Shown here: in pieces, positions 1-6,923 of the stretch | Layout of the letters: each line of letters opens with the position of its first letter | Numbering within the stretch: position 1 is the first letter of the stretch | Source of the DNA: an uncultured Bacilli bacterium | GTDB taxonomy: Bacteria; Bacillota_I; Bacilli_A; RF39; UBA660 | Length of the DNA stretch: 44,041 nucleotides | Assembly: GCA_934096755.1 (NCBI GenBank) | Contig: CAKOMU010000001.1 | Location: forward strand, 1 to 44,041 | Reading direction: 5' to 3' | Program-made: the position numbers and the translations under genes | Notes under the pieces: generated by a model | Told to the model about the DNA's origin: nothing | Databases searched by the model: none | The model's input: only the letters and a program-made list of their open reading frames with translations

Positions 1-108
1 CTTCTAGAAAGGTAGAGGCTTCTAGAAAGGTAGAGGCTTCTAGAAAGGTAGAGGCTTCTAGAAAGGTAGAGGCTTCTAGAAAGGTAGAGGCTTCTAGAAA
101 GGTAGAGG
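1..108. repeat. 18-bp tandem repeat, six perfect copies
   Basis: Six identical, head-to-tail copies of CTTCTAGAAAGGTAGAGG fill bases 1-108. The array begins at the window edge, so it may continue upstream. Each unit contains the 8-bp palindrome TTCTAGAA and two purine-rich Shine-Dalgarno-like cores (AAAGG, AGAGG). Because 18 is a multiple of 3, frame 3 stays open as repeated SRKVEA and ends at a TGA (120-122) overlapping the next gene's ATG (119). The other two forward frames have a TAG in every unit. It could be an intergenic minisatellite or the repetitive tail of an upstream protein; the window cannot decide. Confidence 0.95.
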
Positions 109-118
109 CTTTTTATTT

Positions 119-1696
119 ATGAAAAAAATTAATTTGGACAATAAGAAAACACTTGTTTTATCGATAGTGACAGTATTAACGTTGATACTGGTTGTAATCG
201 GGGCAACTTATGCGTATTTTGTGGCTCAAGGTGGTTCATCATCACAAGCAGATGTAAGTGTTAAAACAGCTACAACTGATGTCTTGATATTGTCAACTGG
301 AGAAGAAATAAATATAACTGCTGATCAATTTACTTTTGGTAAAGATATGGGAAATAGGGATGGATCGACGTATGCCAAAGCAGAATTAAGAGCTAATAAT
401 AGTACAAATAATGCTAAAGCAAATTATTATGTGTATCTAGATATTAAAGAAAATAGTTTTATATATACAACTGAAAATAAAACAGCAGAATTAATATTAA
501 CGGTAACTGATCCAGATGGAAATCCTGTAACTAAAGTAAATGGACTAGAATATGTGACTGTCAATGGAATAAGTGGATTTGATGTTACAGATAAAAGTGG
601 GTTATTTACGATAGTAGATAATCATGAAATAGTATCAACAGGAACAAAGATAGAGAATTGGAATGTAGTATTAACGTTAGTAAATTTAGATAGTGATCAA
701 TCACAAAATGCTGGACATGGATTAAAGGCAGTATTAGAAATAACGAAAGATGCTAAAAGTAAAGATAGTACACTAGCTAGTTTAATAAAGTCACAATATA
801 CTGGAACCCAAGGGGAAAATAATTTATATTTGCATGATAGTACTTTAGAAAATGGAGCGGGTGATGGTTCTTATAGATATTCTGGAACTAATGAAACTAC
901 CAATAACTTTGTTTGTTTTGGTTATGATTCCAATGACGGTAGTTGTCCAGATGATTATTTGTATCGTATTATTGGTCTTTTTGGAAATAATATAAAATTG
1001 GTTAAATATGAGTATGCTAAGTCTACTTTGTTAGGATTAGATGGTAATTATAAAGAACAATATAAAGATGATACGGATTCAGATACTACAGGTGGTTATG
1101 TACCACAATATAAAGGAAGTAATTCCACTGGTGAGTTAGGAATGTATGTTTATAGTAATGATACTAATGATAATGCATGGAAAAATAGTAAATTAAATAC
1201 GATTAATTTGAACACTAATTATCTTAATAATCTTGGTTCAAAATGGCGTGATATGATAGCTGAACATACTTGGATTGTTGGAGGTTTTAAGATTGATGAA
1301 GGATTTAGTATTTATGGTTATGTTACTACACCTGCCAACCTGTATGCCGACGAAGTAGCGAGCCCTGCATCTAATGAAGTATATGTTGCTAAGATTGGCT
1401 TAATGTATATGAGTGATTATATGTTTACCGCTGAAAAAAATTCTTGGACAGTGGTAGATGACTTTTATAGCGAAGATAATAAATGGATAAGCATGGGGTT
1501 GTCATTTGAAAGTTTGATTACACCTAGAGTTGAAATTGAAGATGGAGTAAGGCATATATATATTGGTCAGCAAGGTGGCATTGGATATATGAAGTGTAAT
1601 ACTGCAGCTTTAGTAAGACCTACTTTTTATTTGAAAGATTCAATTAAAAGTGTGGGTGGAGATGGTACTAAAAGTTCACCTTATTTACTTTCTTGA
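119..1696 (+). CDS. Secreted/anchored protein with TasA/CalY-like N-terminus and DUF6273-like C-terminal domain
   Basis: A 525-residue exported protein. Residues 1-12 are basic, then a hydrophobic helix (about 13-35) ends in GATYAYF, a signature seen at the start of TasA/camelysin-like and pilin-like exported proteins of Firmicutes. Residues 40-220 look like a beta-rich domain. From about 245 to the end the pattern (YRYSG, CFGYDSNDGSCPDDYLYRI, W..MI, GYMKCNTAALVRP, final GGDGTKSSPYLLS) resembles the DUF6273 family of surface proteins. The only Shine-Dalgarno-like sequence, GAGG at 105-108, is supplied by the last copy of the tandem repeat, 10 bases before the ATG. No sortase signal is visible, so anchoring would be by the N-terminal helix. 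Function unknown; the family assignments are from memory of motifs. Confidence 0.75.
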   Translation: MKKINLDNKKTLVLSIVTVLTLILVVIGATYAYFVAQGGSSSQADVSVKTATTDVLILSTGEEINITADQFTFGKDMGNRDGSTYAKAELRANNSTNNAKANYYVYLDIKENSFIYTTENKTAELILTVTDPDGNPVTKVNGLEYVTVNGISGFDVTDKSGLFTIVDNHEIVSTGTKIENWNVVLTLVNLDSDQSQNAGHGLKAVLEITKDAKSKDSTLASLIKSQYTGTQGENNLYLHDSTLENGAGDGSYRYSGTNETTNNFVCFGYDSNDGSCPDDYLYRIIGLFGNNIKLVKYEYAKSTLLGLDGNYKEQYKDDTDSDTTGGYVPQYKGSNSTGELGMYVYSNDTNDNAWKNSKLNTINLNTNYLNNLGSKWRDMIAEHTWIVGGFKIDEGFSIYGYVTTPANLYADEVASPASNEVYVAKIGLMYMSDYMFTAEKNSWTVVDDFYSEDNKWISMGLSFESLITPRVEIEDGVRHIYIGQQGGIGYMKCNTAALVRPTFYLKDSIKSVGGDGTKSSPYLLS

Positions 1697-1725
1697 AAAA
1701 TAAACTAATTTGTAAAAAAATGAAC

Positions 1726-1753
1726 AAAGTGCTTGTAAAACAAGCACTTTTTT
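1726..1753 (+). terminator. Rho-independent terminator after the DUF6273-like gene
   Basis: Perfect 10-bp stem (1726-1735 with 1741-1750), 5-base loop, then a T run to 1753. It contains the -35 box of the rpsB promoter in its loop side. Confidence 0.9.
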
Positions 1754-1761
1754 GGTAGAAT
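1733..1761 (+). promoter_or_regulatory. rpsB promoter, inside the upstream terminator
   Basis: TTGTAA (1733-1738), 17-bp spacer, TGG then TAGAAT (1756-1761): a SigA-type promoter with an extended -10. The predicted start near 1768 leaves a leader of about 114 bases before rpsB. Confidence 0.75.
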
Positions 1762-1767
1762 TTAAAG

Positions 1768-1881
1768 TGCTGTAAATGCAAAAAAATAATCATTGATATG
1801 GATTATTATAACGAGTGCCTGAAGAAGGGTGTTATGGTAAGTAGAAGTATCAAGAAGTTAAAACAAAGGAGGGAATAATTT
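1768..1881 (+). promoter_or_regulatory. Structured 5' leader of rpsB
   Basis: The leader can form an AATAATC/GATTATT hairpin around the segment 1787-1810 and a second, imperfect one between ATAAC and GTTAT (about 1808-1836). It ends in a strong AAAGGAGGG ribosome binding site at 1865-1873. Ribosomal-protein leaders often mediate feedback by the product; that S2 does so here is inference. I do not recognise a named Rfam family. Confidence 0.35.
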
Positions 1882-2802
1882 ATGGCAGTAGTTTCTATGA
1901 GTTATTTATTAGAAGCTGGAGTTCATTTTGGACATCAAACCAAAAGATGGAATCCTAAAATGAAAGAGTATATTTTTACATCTAGAGATGATATTTATAT
2001 TATCGATTTAGAAAAAACAAGAGCATGTTTAGAAGTGGCATATGAAGAAGTGAAGAATATTGCCAGTAATGGAGGAAAGTTCTTATTTGTAGGAACTAGA
2101 AAACATGCACAAGAAGTTTGTTTAGAAGAAGCAACAAGAAGTAATTCTTACTATGTAACTGAAAGATGGTTAGGTGGAACTCTTACAAACTTTAGAACTA
2201 TTAGAAGAAGAGTTAAAAGACTTGAAGAAATCGAAGAAATGGAAAAAAATGGAACATTTGATTTACTTCCTAAAAAAGAAGTTATTGGTCTTAAAAAAGA
2301 ATATGAAAAATTAAATAAAGTTCTATGTGGTATTCGGGGAATGGATAAACTTCCACAAGCATTAATTATAGTTGATCCTAAAAAAGAATATAATGCAATT
2401 AAGGAAGCTAGAAAATTAAATATTCCAGTATTTGGTGTAGTTGATACTAACTGTGATCCAGATGACGTTGATTATGTAATTCCAGGTAATGATGATGCAG
2501 TACGTTCAATTAAAGTTATGCTTGGTGTTTTAACAAATGCTATTTGTGAAGCAAATGATTTACCTATGGATGATTATGTTACTGAAGATGATAAAAAAGA
2601 TACAGTAAAAGAAAAGAAAAGTGAAAATAAAGATAACGTAAAAGTTGATGAAACTGTTTTAGAAGAAATTAAAGAAATGGAAAAAGCTGATGAACTTGAA
2701 ACTAAGACATTAGCTGACCTTAAAAAATTAGCTAAAGAAGCTGGTATTAAAGGTTATTCAACTATGAAAAAAGATGAATTAATTGAAAATTTAAGTAAAT
2801 AA
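1882..2802 (+). CDS. rpsB: 30S ribosomal protein uS2 with C-terminal Rho_N/SAP-like tail
   Basis: Small-subunit protein S2, needed for 30S assembly and S1 docking. The N-terminus (LLEAGVHFGHQTKRWNPKM), the RWLGGTLTNF block and IVDPKKEYNAIKEA are textbook S2. At 306 residues it is about 50 longer than the usual 240-255. From about residue 230 an acidic/lysine-rich linker leads to a C-terminal module (about 276-306: TLADLKKLAKEAGIKGYS, then MKKDELIENL) that matches the helix-extended-loop-helix pattern of the Rho N-terminal/SAP-like fold. The AAAGGAGGG site sits 8 bases before the ATG. It is followed by tsf after 11 bases, the conserved rpsB-tsf operon. Confidence 0.98.
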   Translation: MAVVSMSYLLEAGVHFGHQTKRWNPKMKEYIFTSRDDIYIIDLEKTRACLEVAYEEVKNIASNGGKFLFVGTRKHAQEVCLEEATRSNSYYVTERWLGGTLTNFRTIRRRVKRLEEIEEMEKNGTFDLLPKKEVIGLKKEYEKLNKVLCGIRGMDKLPQALIIVDPKKEYNAIKEARKLNIPVFGVVDTNCDPDDVDYVIPGNDDAVRSIKVMLGVLTNAICEANDLPMDDYVTEDDKKDTVKEKKSENKDNVKVDETVLEEIKEMEKADELETKTLADLKKLAKEAGIKGYSTMKKDELIENLSK

Positions 2803-2813
2803 GGAGGATAATT

Positions 2814-3692
2814 ATGGAAGTAACTGCAAGTATGGTTAAAGACCTAAGAGAACAAACTGGTGCAGGAATGATGGATTGTAAAAAAGCTTTAGCAGAAACT
2901 AATGGTAATATGGATGAAGCTGTTAATTATTTAAGAGAAAAAGGAATTGCTAAATCTGCTAAAAAAGAATCGAGAATTGCTGCAGAAGGTCTTGCTAATA
3001 TTTATATTGAAGGAAATAAAGCTGTTATATTAGAAGTAAATAGTGAAACTGACTTCGTTAGTAAAAATGAAGAGTTTAGAGCGATGATTGATACAATCGG
3101 TAATACTTTAGTTAAAAGTGATGTTAATACAGTTGATGAAGCTAAAGAACTTCAAACTGAAGAAGGTACTATTGGAGAATTAATTATTAATAAAACAGCT
3201 AAGATTGGTGAAAAATTATCTTTAAGAAGATTTGAAATCTTAGAAAAAACTGAAGATGAAGAATTTGGTTCATATATTCATATGGGAGGTAAGATTGCTG
3301 CATTAACCTTAGTTAAAGGTGCTAGTGAAGATGTTGCTAAAGATGTATCAATGCAAGCTGCTGCAATGAAACCTTTATATGTATTTCCTAGTGAAGTTCC
3401 AGCAGATGTTTTAGAAAATGAAAGAACTGTTTTAAAAGAACAAGCTATGAATGAAGGAAAACCTCAAGATATAGCTGAAAAAATGGTTGAAGGAAGAATT
3501 AAAAAATTCTATAAAGAAGTTTGTTTAGCTGAACAAGCATTTATTAAAGATGGTGATATTTCTGTTTCTAAATATGTTGCTAACAACGGTGGAGAAATAA
3601 TTAAAATGGTACGTTATGAAGTTGGCGAAGGTATGGAAAAACGTAATGATAACTTTGCTGAAGAAGTAATGAACCAAGTAAAAGGTAACTAA
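2814..3692 (+). CDS. tsf: Elongation factor Ts
   Basis: Guanine-nucleotide exchange factor that recycles EF-Tu from GDP to GTP form. The N-terminal UBA-like helix bundle (residues 1-45, with LREQTGAGMMDCKKAL) and the TDFVSKNEEF motif that contacts EF-Tu are both present. Length 292 is normal. Ribosome binding site GGAGG lies directly after rpsB, so the two are co-transcribed. In many Firmicutes pyrH follows tsf and precedes frr; here that place is taken by four surface-protein genes and frr appears 3.2 kb downstream. Confidence 0.98.
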   Translation: MEVTASMVKDLREQTGAGMMDCKKALAETNGNMDEAVNYLREKGIAKSAKKESRIAAEGLANIYIEGNKAVILEVNSETDFVSKNEEFRAMIDTIGNTLVKSDVNTVDEAKELQTEEGTIGELIINKTAKIGEKLSLRRFEILEKTEDEEFGSYIHMGGKIAALTLVKGASEDVAKDVSMQAAAMKPLYVFPSEVPADVLENERTVLKEQAMNEGKPQDIAEKMVEGRIKKFYKEVCLAEQAFIKDGDISVSKYVANNGGEIIKMVRYEVGEGMEKRNDNFAEEVMNQVKGN

Positions 3693-3718
3693 AGTAATCT
3701 GTAAAGATTGCTTTTTTT
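3691..3718 (+). terminator. rpsB-tsf terminator
   Basis: The hairpin begins at the tsf stop codon: arms 3691-3699 and 3706-3714 with one G-U pair, then a T run to 3718. The 3' arm carries the -35 box of the next promoter. Confidence 0.8.
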
Positions 3719-3736
3719 ATGGTATTTTGATATCAT
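3708..3736 (+). promoter_or_regulatory. Promoter of first paralog
   Basis: TTGCTT (3708-3713), 17 bp, TGA TATCAT (-10 at 3731-3736). The -35 overlaps the tsf terminator and the spacer holds its T run. The predicted start near 3743 excludes any initiation codon before 3762. Confidence 0.75.
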
Positions 3737-3761
3737 TGGTGTGAATAGGAGAGTGGGAAAA

Positions 3762-4547
3762 ATGAATAAGCATCAATCGTTGTTTATGACTGTAGTGGTG
3801 ATATTTTGCATTGTTTTAGCAGGTGGAGGATGTTTTTATTTAGGAACTAAAATGACTGATAAGAAACTAGAAACAGTTAACACTGATGAAAAGAATGATG
3901 AATCTAAAAATAATACTAACGAAAATTCTAAAGAATTTGCGGTGGTAGAATATCCATCGGCAGTAAACAATATTTTATATAATTATTTAAAAAGTGATGG
4001 TAAAAGTTTTGTTGATTATTTGAATAATTTATCTAATAATTATAAGTTGTATTTGGCAGGTATTTTAGATAATAGAGATTTTAGCAGTTTAAAGCAAAAT
4101 TTGGTTCAATTTTTTGGTAGTGATTTAGATATTAAAGGTGAAGATTTTTATGATATTAAAAGTGATGCAGAACCTTTGTTTAGATATGATGAAAATACAA
4201 AAAGCTTTATATATAATGATAATGCTCCGGCCGGTTGTATTGGTGTTGATTTAGATAGTACTGAAGTATATAACTATCAATTGGATACAATAGATTATAA
4301 AGATGATAGTGTAGTATTAACTTATTATGGATTATATGCTATGCCAGGTGATGTTGGACCTACAACAGTTACTAATAATAAAAATGTTGAGAGAGTATTG
4401 AATTATGATCAAGAAACAGATGGATTAACTGATGAATATTATTTAAAAGAAGCTTTTACTAAAAATAAAAATGATTTCTTTAAATTTGAATATACTTATA
4501 AATTAGTAGATAATAAGTACGTTTTAACTGATTTTAAACAATTATAG
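3762..4547 (+). CDS. Membrane-anchored extracytoplasmic protein, first of two tandem paralogs
   Basis: A 261-residue protein of unknown function. A short cytoplasmic end (MNKHQSLF) is followed by one hydrophobic helix (about 8-28) and an acidic, N/D/K-rich linker, then a folded domain (about 50-261). I chose ATG 3762: AGGAG at 3747-3751 is well placed and the promoter's predicted start lies after the earlier in-frame codon at 3708. The LAGGGC segment lacks the Leu/Val at -3 needed for a lipobox, so it is an uncleaved anchor rather than a clear lipoprotein. It is closely related to the next gene, with best conservation in the promoter, the anchor and the C-terminal block DTIDYKDDSVVLTYYGLYA. 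Confidence 0.8.
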   Translation: MNKHQSLFMTVVVIFCIVLAGGGCFYLGTKMTDKKLETVNTDEKNDESKNNTNENSKEFAVVEYPSAVNNILYNYLKSDGKSFVDYLNNLSNNYKLYLAGILDNRDFSSLKQNLVQFFGSDLDIKGEDFYDIKSDAEPLFRYDENTKSFIYNDNAPAGCIGVDLDSTEVYNYQLDTIDYKDDSVVLTYYGLYAMPGDVGPTTVTNNKNVERVLNYDQETDGLTDEYYLKEAFTKNKNDFFKFEYTYKLVDNKYVLTDFKQL

Positions 4548-4580
4548 AAAGTGTGCATACATTTTGTATGTTGCTTTTTT
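4548..4580 (+). terminator. Terminator of first paralog
   Basis: Stem starting right after the stop codon (4548-4560 with 4566-4577, one bulge, wobble pairs) followed by a T run to about 4580. Weaker than its neighbours; it again contains the next promoter's -35 box. Confidence 0.55.
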
Positions 4581-4599
4581 TATAGTATTTTGATATCAT
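4571..4599 (+). promoter_or_regulatory. Promoter of second paralog
   Basis: TTGCTT (4571-4576), 17 bp, TGA TATCAT (4594-4599). The -35 and extended -10 boxes are the same as in the first paralog's promoter, so the promoter was duplicated with the gene. Confidence 0.75.
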
Positions 4600-4624
4600 T
4601 AATATGAATAGGAGAGTGGTAAAA

Positions 4625-5437
4625 ATGAATAAACATCAATCGTTGTTTATGACTGTAGTGGTGATATTTTGCATTGTTTTAGCAGGTGGAGGATGTTTTT
4701 ATTTAGGAACTAAAATGACTGATAAGAAACCAGAAACAGTTAAAACTGATGAAAAAGAAGATGAATCGAAAGATAAGGAAAATGATACTTTTAAAGAATT
4801 TACTGTGGTAAGTTATCCAACTGCTGTAAACAATATTTTATATAATTATTTAAAAAGTGATAATAAAAATTTAGATGATTATTTAAATAGTATATCTAAT
4901 AATCATAAATTGTATTTGGCAGGTATTTTAGGTTATGATGGTATTGAAAATGATTTAGAAAATAAAAAATTAGAGGATTTGAAGAAAAATTTAAATAAAT
5001 ATTTTGGTAGCGATTTTGGTCTTAAGGGTGAAAATTATTTTATTAGCGAAGATGATGAAGTTTGTTTATTTAAGTATAATGAAAATGATAAAGCATTTGT
5101 TTATAATGAAGATACAATTCCTACTGATGTTTTAGTGGATTTAGATAGAACGGAAATATATAACTATAAATTAGATACTATAGATTATAAAGATGATAGT
5201 GTAGTATTAACTTATTATGGATTATATGCTGTGACTGATACTGTTGGACCTACAACAGTTACTAATAATAAAAATATCAAAAGAGTTTTAAATTATGATC
5301 AAGAAACTGATAATCTAACTGATGCAGCATATTTAAGTGATGCTTTTACCAAAAATAAAAACGATTTCTTTAAATTTACTTATACCTATAAACTAATAGA
5401 TGAAAAATATGTACTAGTAGATTTTCAACAAGCGTAA
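4625..5437 (+). CDS. Membrane-anchored extracytoplasmic protein, second tandem paralog
   Basis: A 270-residue paralog of the preceding gene with the same anchor helix and C-terminal block. ATG 4625 is preferred over the in-frame ATG at 4604, because 4604 lies before the predicted transcription start while AGGAGAG (4610-4616) precedes 4625. The middle third, about residues 90-160, differs from the first copy in sequence and length. The promoter, the anchor and the C-terminal part (including GPTTVTNNKN and LNYDQETD) are nearly the same. This suggests recent duplication with a diversifying middle or partial gene conversion. Function unknown; it may be a surface sensor or scaffold. Confidence 0.8.
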   Translation: MNKHQSLFMTVVVIFCIVLAGGGCFYLGTKMTDKKPETVKTDEKEDESKDKENDTFKEFTVVSYPTAVNNILYNYLKSDNKNLDDYLNSISNNHKLYLAGILGYDGIENDLENKKLEDLKKNLNKYFGSDFGLKGENYFISEDDEVCLFKYNENDKAFVYNEDTIPTDVLVDLDRTEIYNYKLDTIDYKDDSVVLTYYGLYAVTDTVGPTTVTNNKNIKRVLNYDQETDNLTDAAYLSDAFTKNKNDFFKFTYTYKLIDEKYVLVDFQQA

Positions 5438-5450
5438 GGCTTGTTTTTTT
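5427..5450 (+). terminator. Terminator of second paralog
   Basis: Perfect 7-bp stem AACAAGC/GCTTGTT (5427-5433, 5439-5445) with the stop codon in the loop, then a T run to 5450. Confidence 0.85.
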
Positions 5451-5482
5451 GACAAATAATTTACAAATCGAAGGGACTAATC

Positions 5483-5511
5483 TTTATAAAAAAGACTTTA
5501 TTTGGTAAAAT
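5483..5511 (+). promoter_or_regulatory. Promoter of thioredoxin-like gene
   Basis: TTTATA (5483-5488), 17 bp, TGG TAAAAT (5506-5511). The start falls just before a GGAG site at 5518-5521. Confidence 0.6.
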
Positions 5512-5531
5512 AAAGATGGAGATGTATTTAA

Positions 5532-6146
5532 ATGGCAGAAGAAAAAATTTATATAAAGAATCAACATATGTTTAAAAATAAATGGCAAATGGTTATTTAT
5601 GCAATTCTTTTTTTGTTTCTAATTTATATGTTTATTTATTTAGGGGCTAAAGATTATTCTCATGATATTAGTGATAATAAAAAATTTGCTCAAGATTTTA
5701 ATTTAGTTAGTGAAGACAATGTTTTTACTTATGTAAATGCCACTGAAGCTAGAATGGTGGCAAGTGGAAAAAAAGGAATAGTCTTGTTTGGTACGAAAAA
5801 TGAATGGGTAAATTATTATGCTTCCATTGTAAATAAGGTGGCGAAAGAGGCTGGTATTACGGAAATATACTATTATGATTTTACTAAAAATAGAGCTGAT
5901 AATAATGGTACTTATGAAGATATTGTAGCTAAGTTAAAAAACTATGTGACTTATAATGATAAAGGAGTTGGTGAAATTTATGCTCCTACGTTATTAGTGG
6001 TAAGTAATGATAAAGTTCTTATGTATGATAGTACGACAAGCTTTGTGAAAGGTACTATGACTCCAAGTTCTTATTGGAATAATGTGGTAACAGAAAATAA
6101 AGAAAATGAATTAAGAACTGTCTTTAATGAATATATGAAAAAATGA
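5532..6146 (+). CDS. Membrane-anchored thioredoxin-fold protein lacking CxxC
   Basis: A 204-residue protein with an N-terminal cytoplasmic segment, one membrane helix (about 18-38) and an outer domain that follows a thioredoxin fold: a strand (GIVLFGTKNEW), a helix (YYASIVNKVAKEAG), a second strand (EIYYYDF), and a cis-Pro-like segment (IYAPTLLVV) followed by an edge strand. Where a redox enzyme would carry CxxC it has TKNE, so disulfide exchange is unlikely. It resembles the bacteriocin-transport-accessory style of thioredoxin-like proteins, but no bacteriocin gene is adjacent. It overlaps the next gene's first possible ATG by 4 bases, so the two are probably co-transcribed. Confidence 0.7.
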   Translation: MAEEKIYIKNQHMFKNKWQMVIYAILFLFLIYMFIYLGAKDYSHDISDNKKFAQDFNLVSEDNVFTYVNATEARMVASGKKGIVLFGTKNEWVNYYASIVNKVAKEAGITEIYYYDFTKNRADNNGTYEDIVAKLKNYVTYNDKGVGEIYAPTLLVVSNDKVLMYDSTTSFVKGTMTPSSYWNNVVTENKENELRTVFNEYMKK

Positions 6147-6154
6147 GGTTGTTT

Positions 6155-6910
6155 ATGGAAAATACAAAAAATATTATAGGCGTTTGTTTTTTGGGGGGGA
6201 TTATCTTATTATTTGTAGTTGGTGGTTATTTTTTGATGGATTATATGACACATGAAAATCATACTGGGACAACGGTAGTAAATGATGACAATGATATGAG
6301 AATTGATAGTACTAAAGATTATGTCTATTATGAAAATAGTGAAGAAATTATTGATGAAATATATAAAGAAGATGCTGTTTTAAATTTTAAGGGATTAGAA
6401 AATATTAATGCTGAATTACATCAAGAGTTAAATGAAATTAGTAATACGAAAGCTTATTATACAAATCAAGAATTACCTGAAGGAACGACATGTGATAATA
6501 ATTTATATTCTTTTACATATAGAGAATATAGTGATAATACTTTTAATGATTATGTTAGTCTGGTTGTAAATACTTATGATTATACTTGTGGAGTTGGAAG
6601 TAAAATAAAAAGTATTAAAAGTTATGTTGTAAATAAAAAAACTGGTGAATTATTAACTAATCAAGAATTATTAGATAGTTTTGGGGTTAGTGAGGATACT
6701 ATTTATGAAAGCGTACAAAAAAGATTAAATAATACACAAGTACTTGATGGTGAAGAACAAGTAATAAATATTAGTGAAACTCTTAATAACTTAAAAAGTA
6801 GTGATTATGGAGTTAATAAAGCTTTAAGTGTCAGTAAAAATGGTAAATTGATGTTAAATTTTATTGTAATATCTAATAAAATTAATTATAATGATAGTAT
6901 AGAAATTTAA
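6155..6910 (+). CDS. Membrane-anchored protein with weak DUF3298/RsiV-like pattern
   Basis: A 251-residue protein with one N-terminal helix (about 6-28) and an extracytoplasmic domain. ATG 6155 is preferred to the overlapping ATG at 6143: TGAGG at 6144-6148 lies 6 bases before 6155 while nothing precedes 6143. The block SYVVNKKTGELLTNQELL recalls the DUF3298/PdaC-type domain, where a strand ends in KTGKLLTLxDLF. The resemblance is short and I hold it loosely. Two cysteines in the domain (CDNN and YTCGVG) could form a disulfide. It follows the thioredoxin-like gene closely and precedes frr by 13 bases. Confidence 0.65.
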   Translation: MENTKNIIGVCFLGGIILLFVVGGYFLMDYMTHENHTGTTVVNDDNDMRIDSTKDYVYYENSEEIIDEIYKEDAVLNFKGLENINAELHQELNEISNTKAYYTNQELPEGTTCDNNLYSFTYREYSDNTFNDYVSLVVNTYDYTCGVGSKIKSIKSYVVNKKTGELLTNQELLDSFGVSEDTIYESVQKRLNNTQVLDGEEQVINISETLNNLKSSDYGVNKALSVSKNGKLMLNFIVISNKINYNDSIEI

Positions 6911-6923
6911 GTGAGGAGAAATT

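Noticed and set aside
1..108. CRISPR array
   Set aside because: The 18-bp units are directly adjacent, with no spacers.
1694..1696. Recoding of TGA as tryptophan, as in Mollicutes
   Set aside because: TGA closes several complete genes and tryptophan is encoded by TGG throughout.
1768..1881. T-box or known riboswitch in the rpsB leader
   Set aside because: No T-box core sequence or other named riboswitch motif could be found.
3762..3850. Lipobox in the tandem paralogs (LAGGGC)
   Set aside because: Position -3 is Gly instead of Leu/Val/Ile, so a cleaved lipoprotein is not supported.
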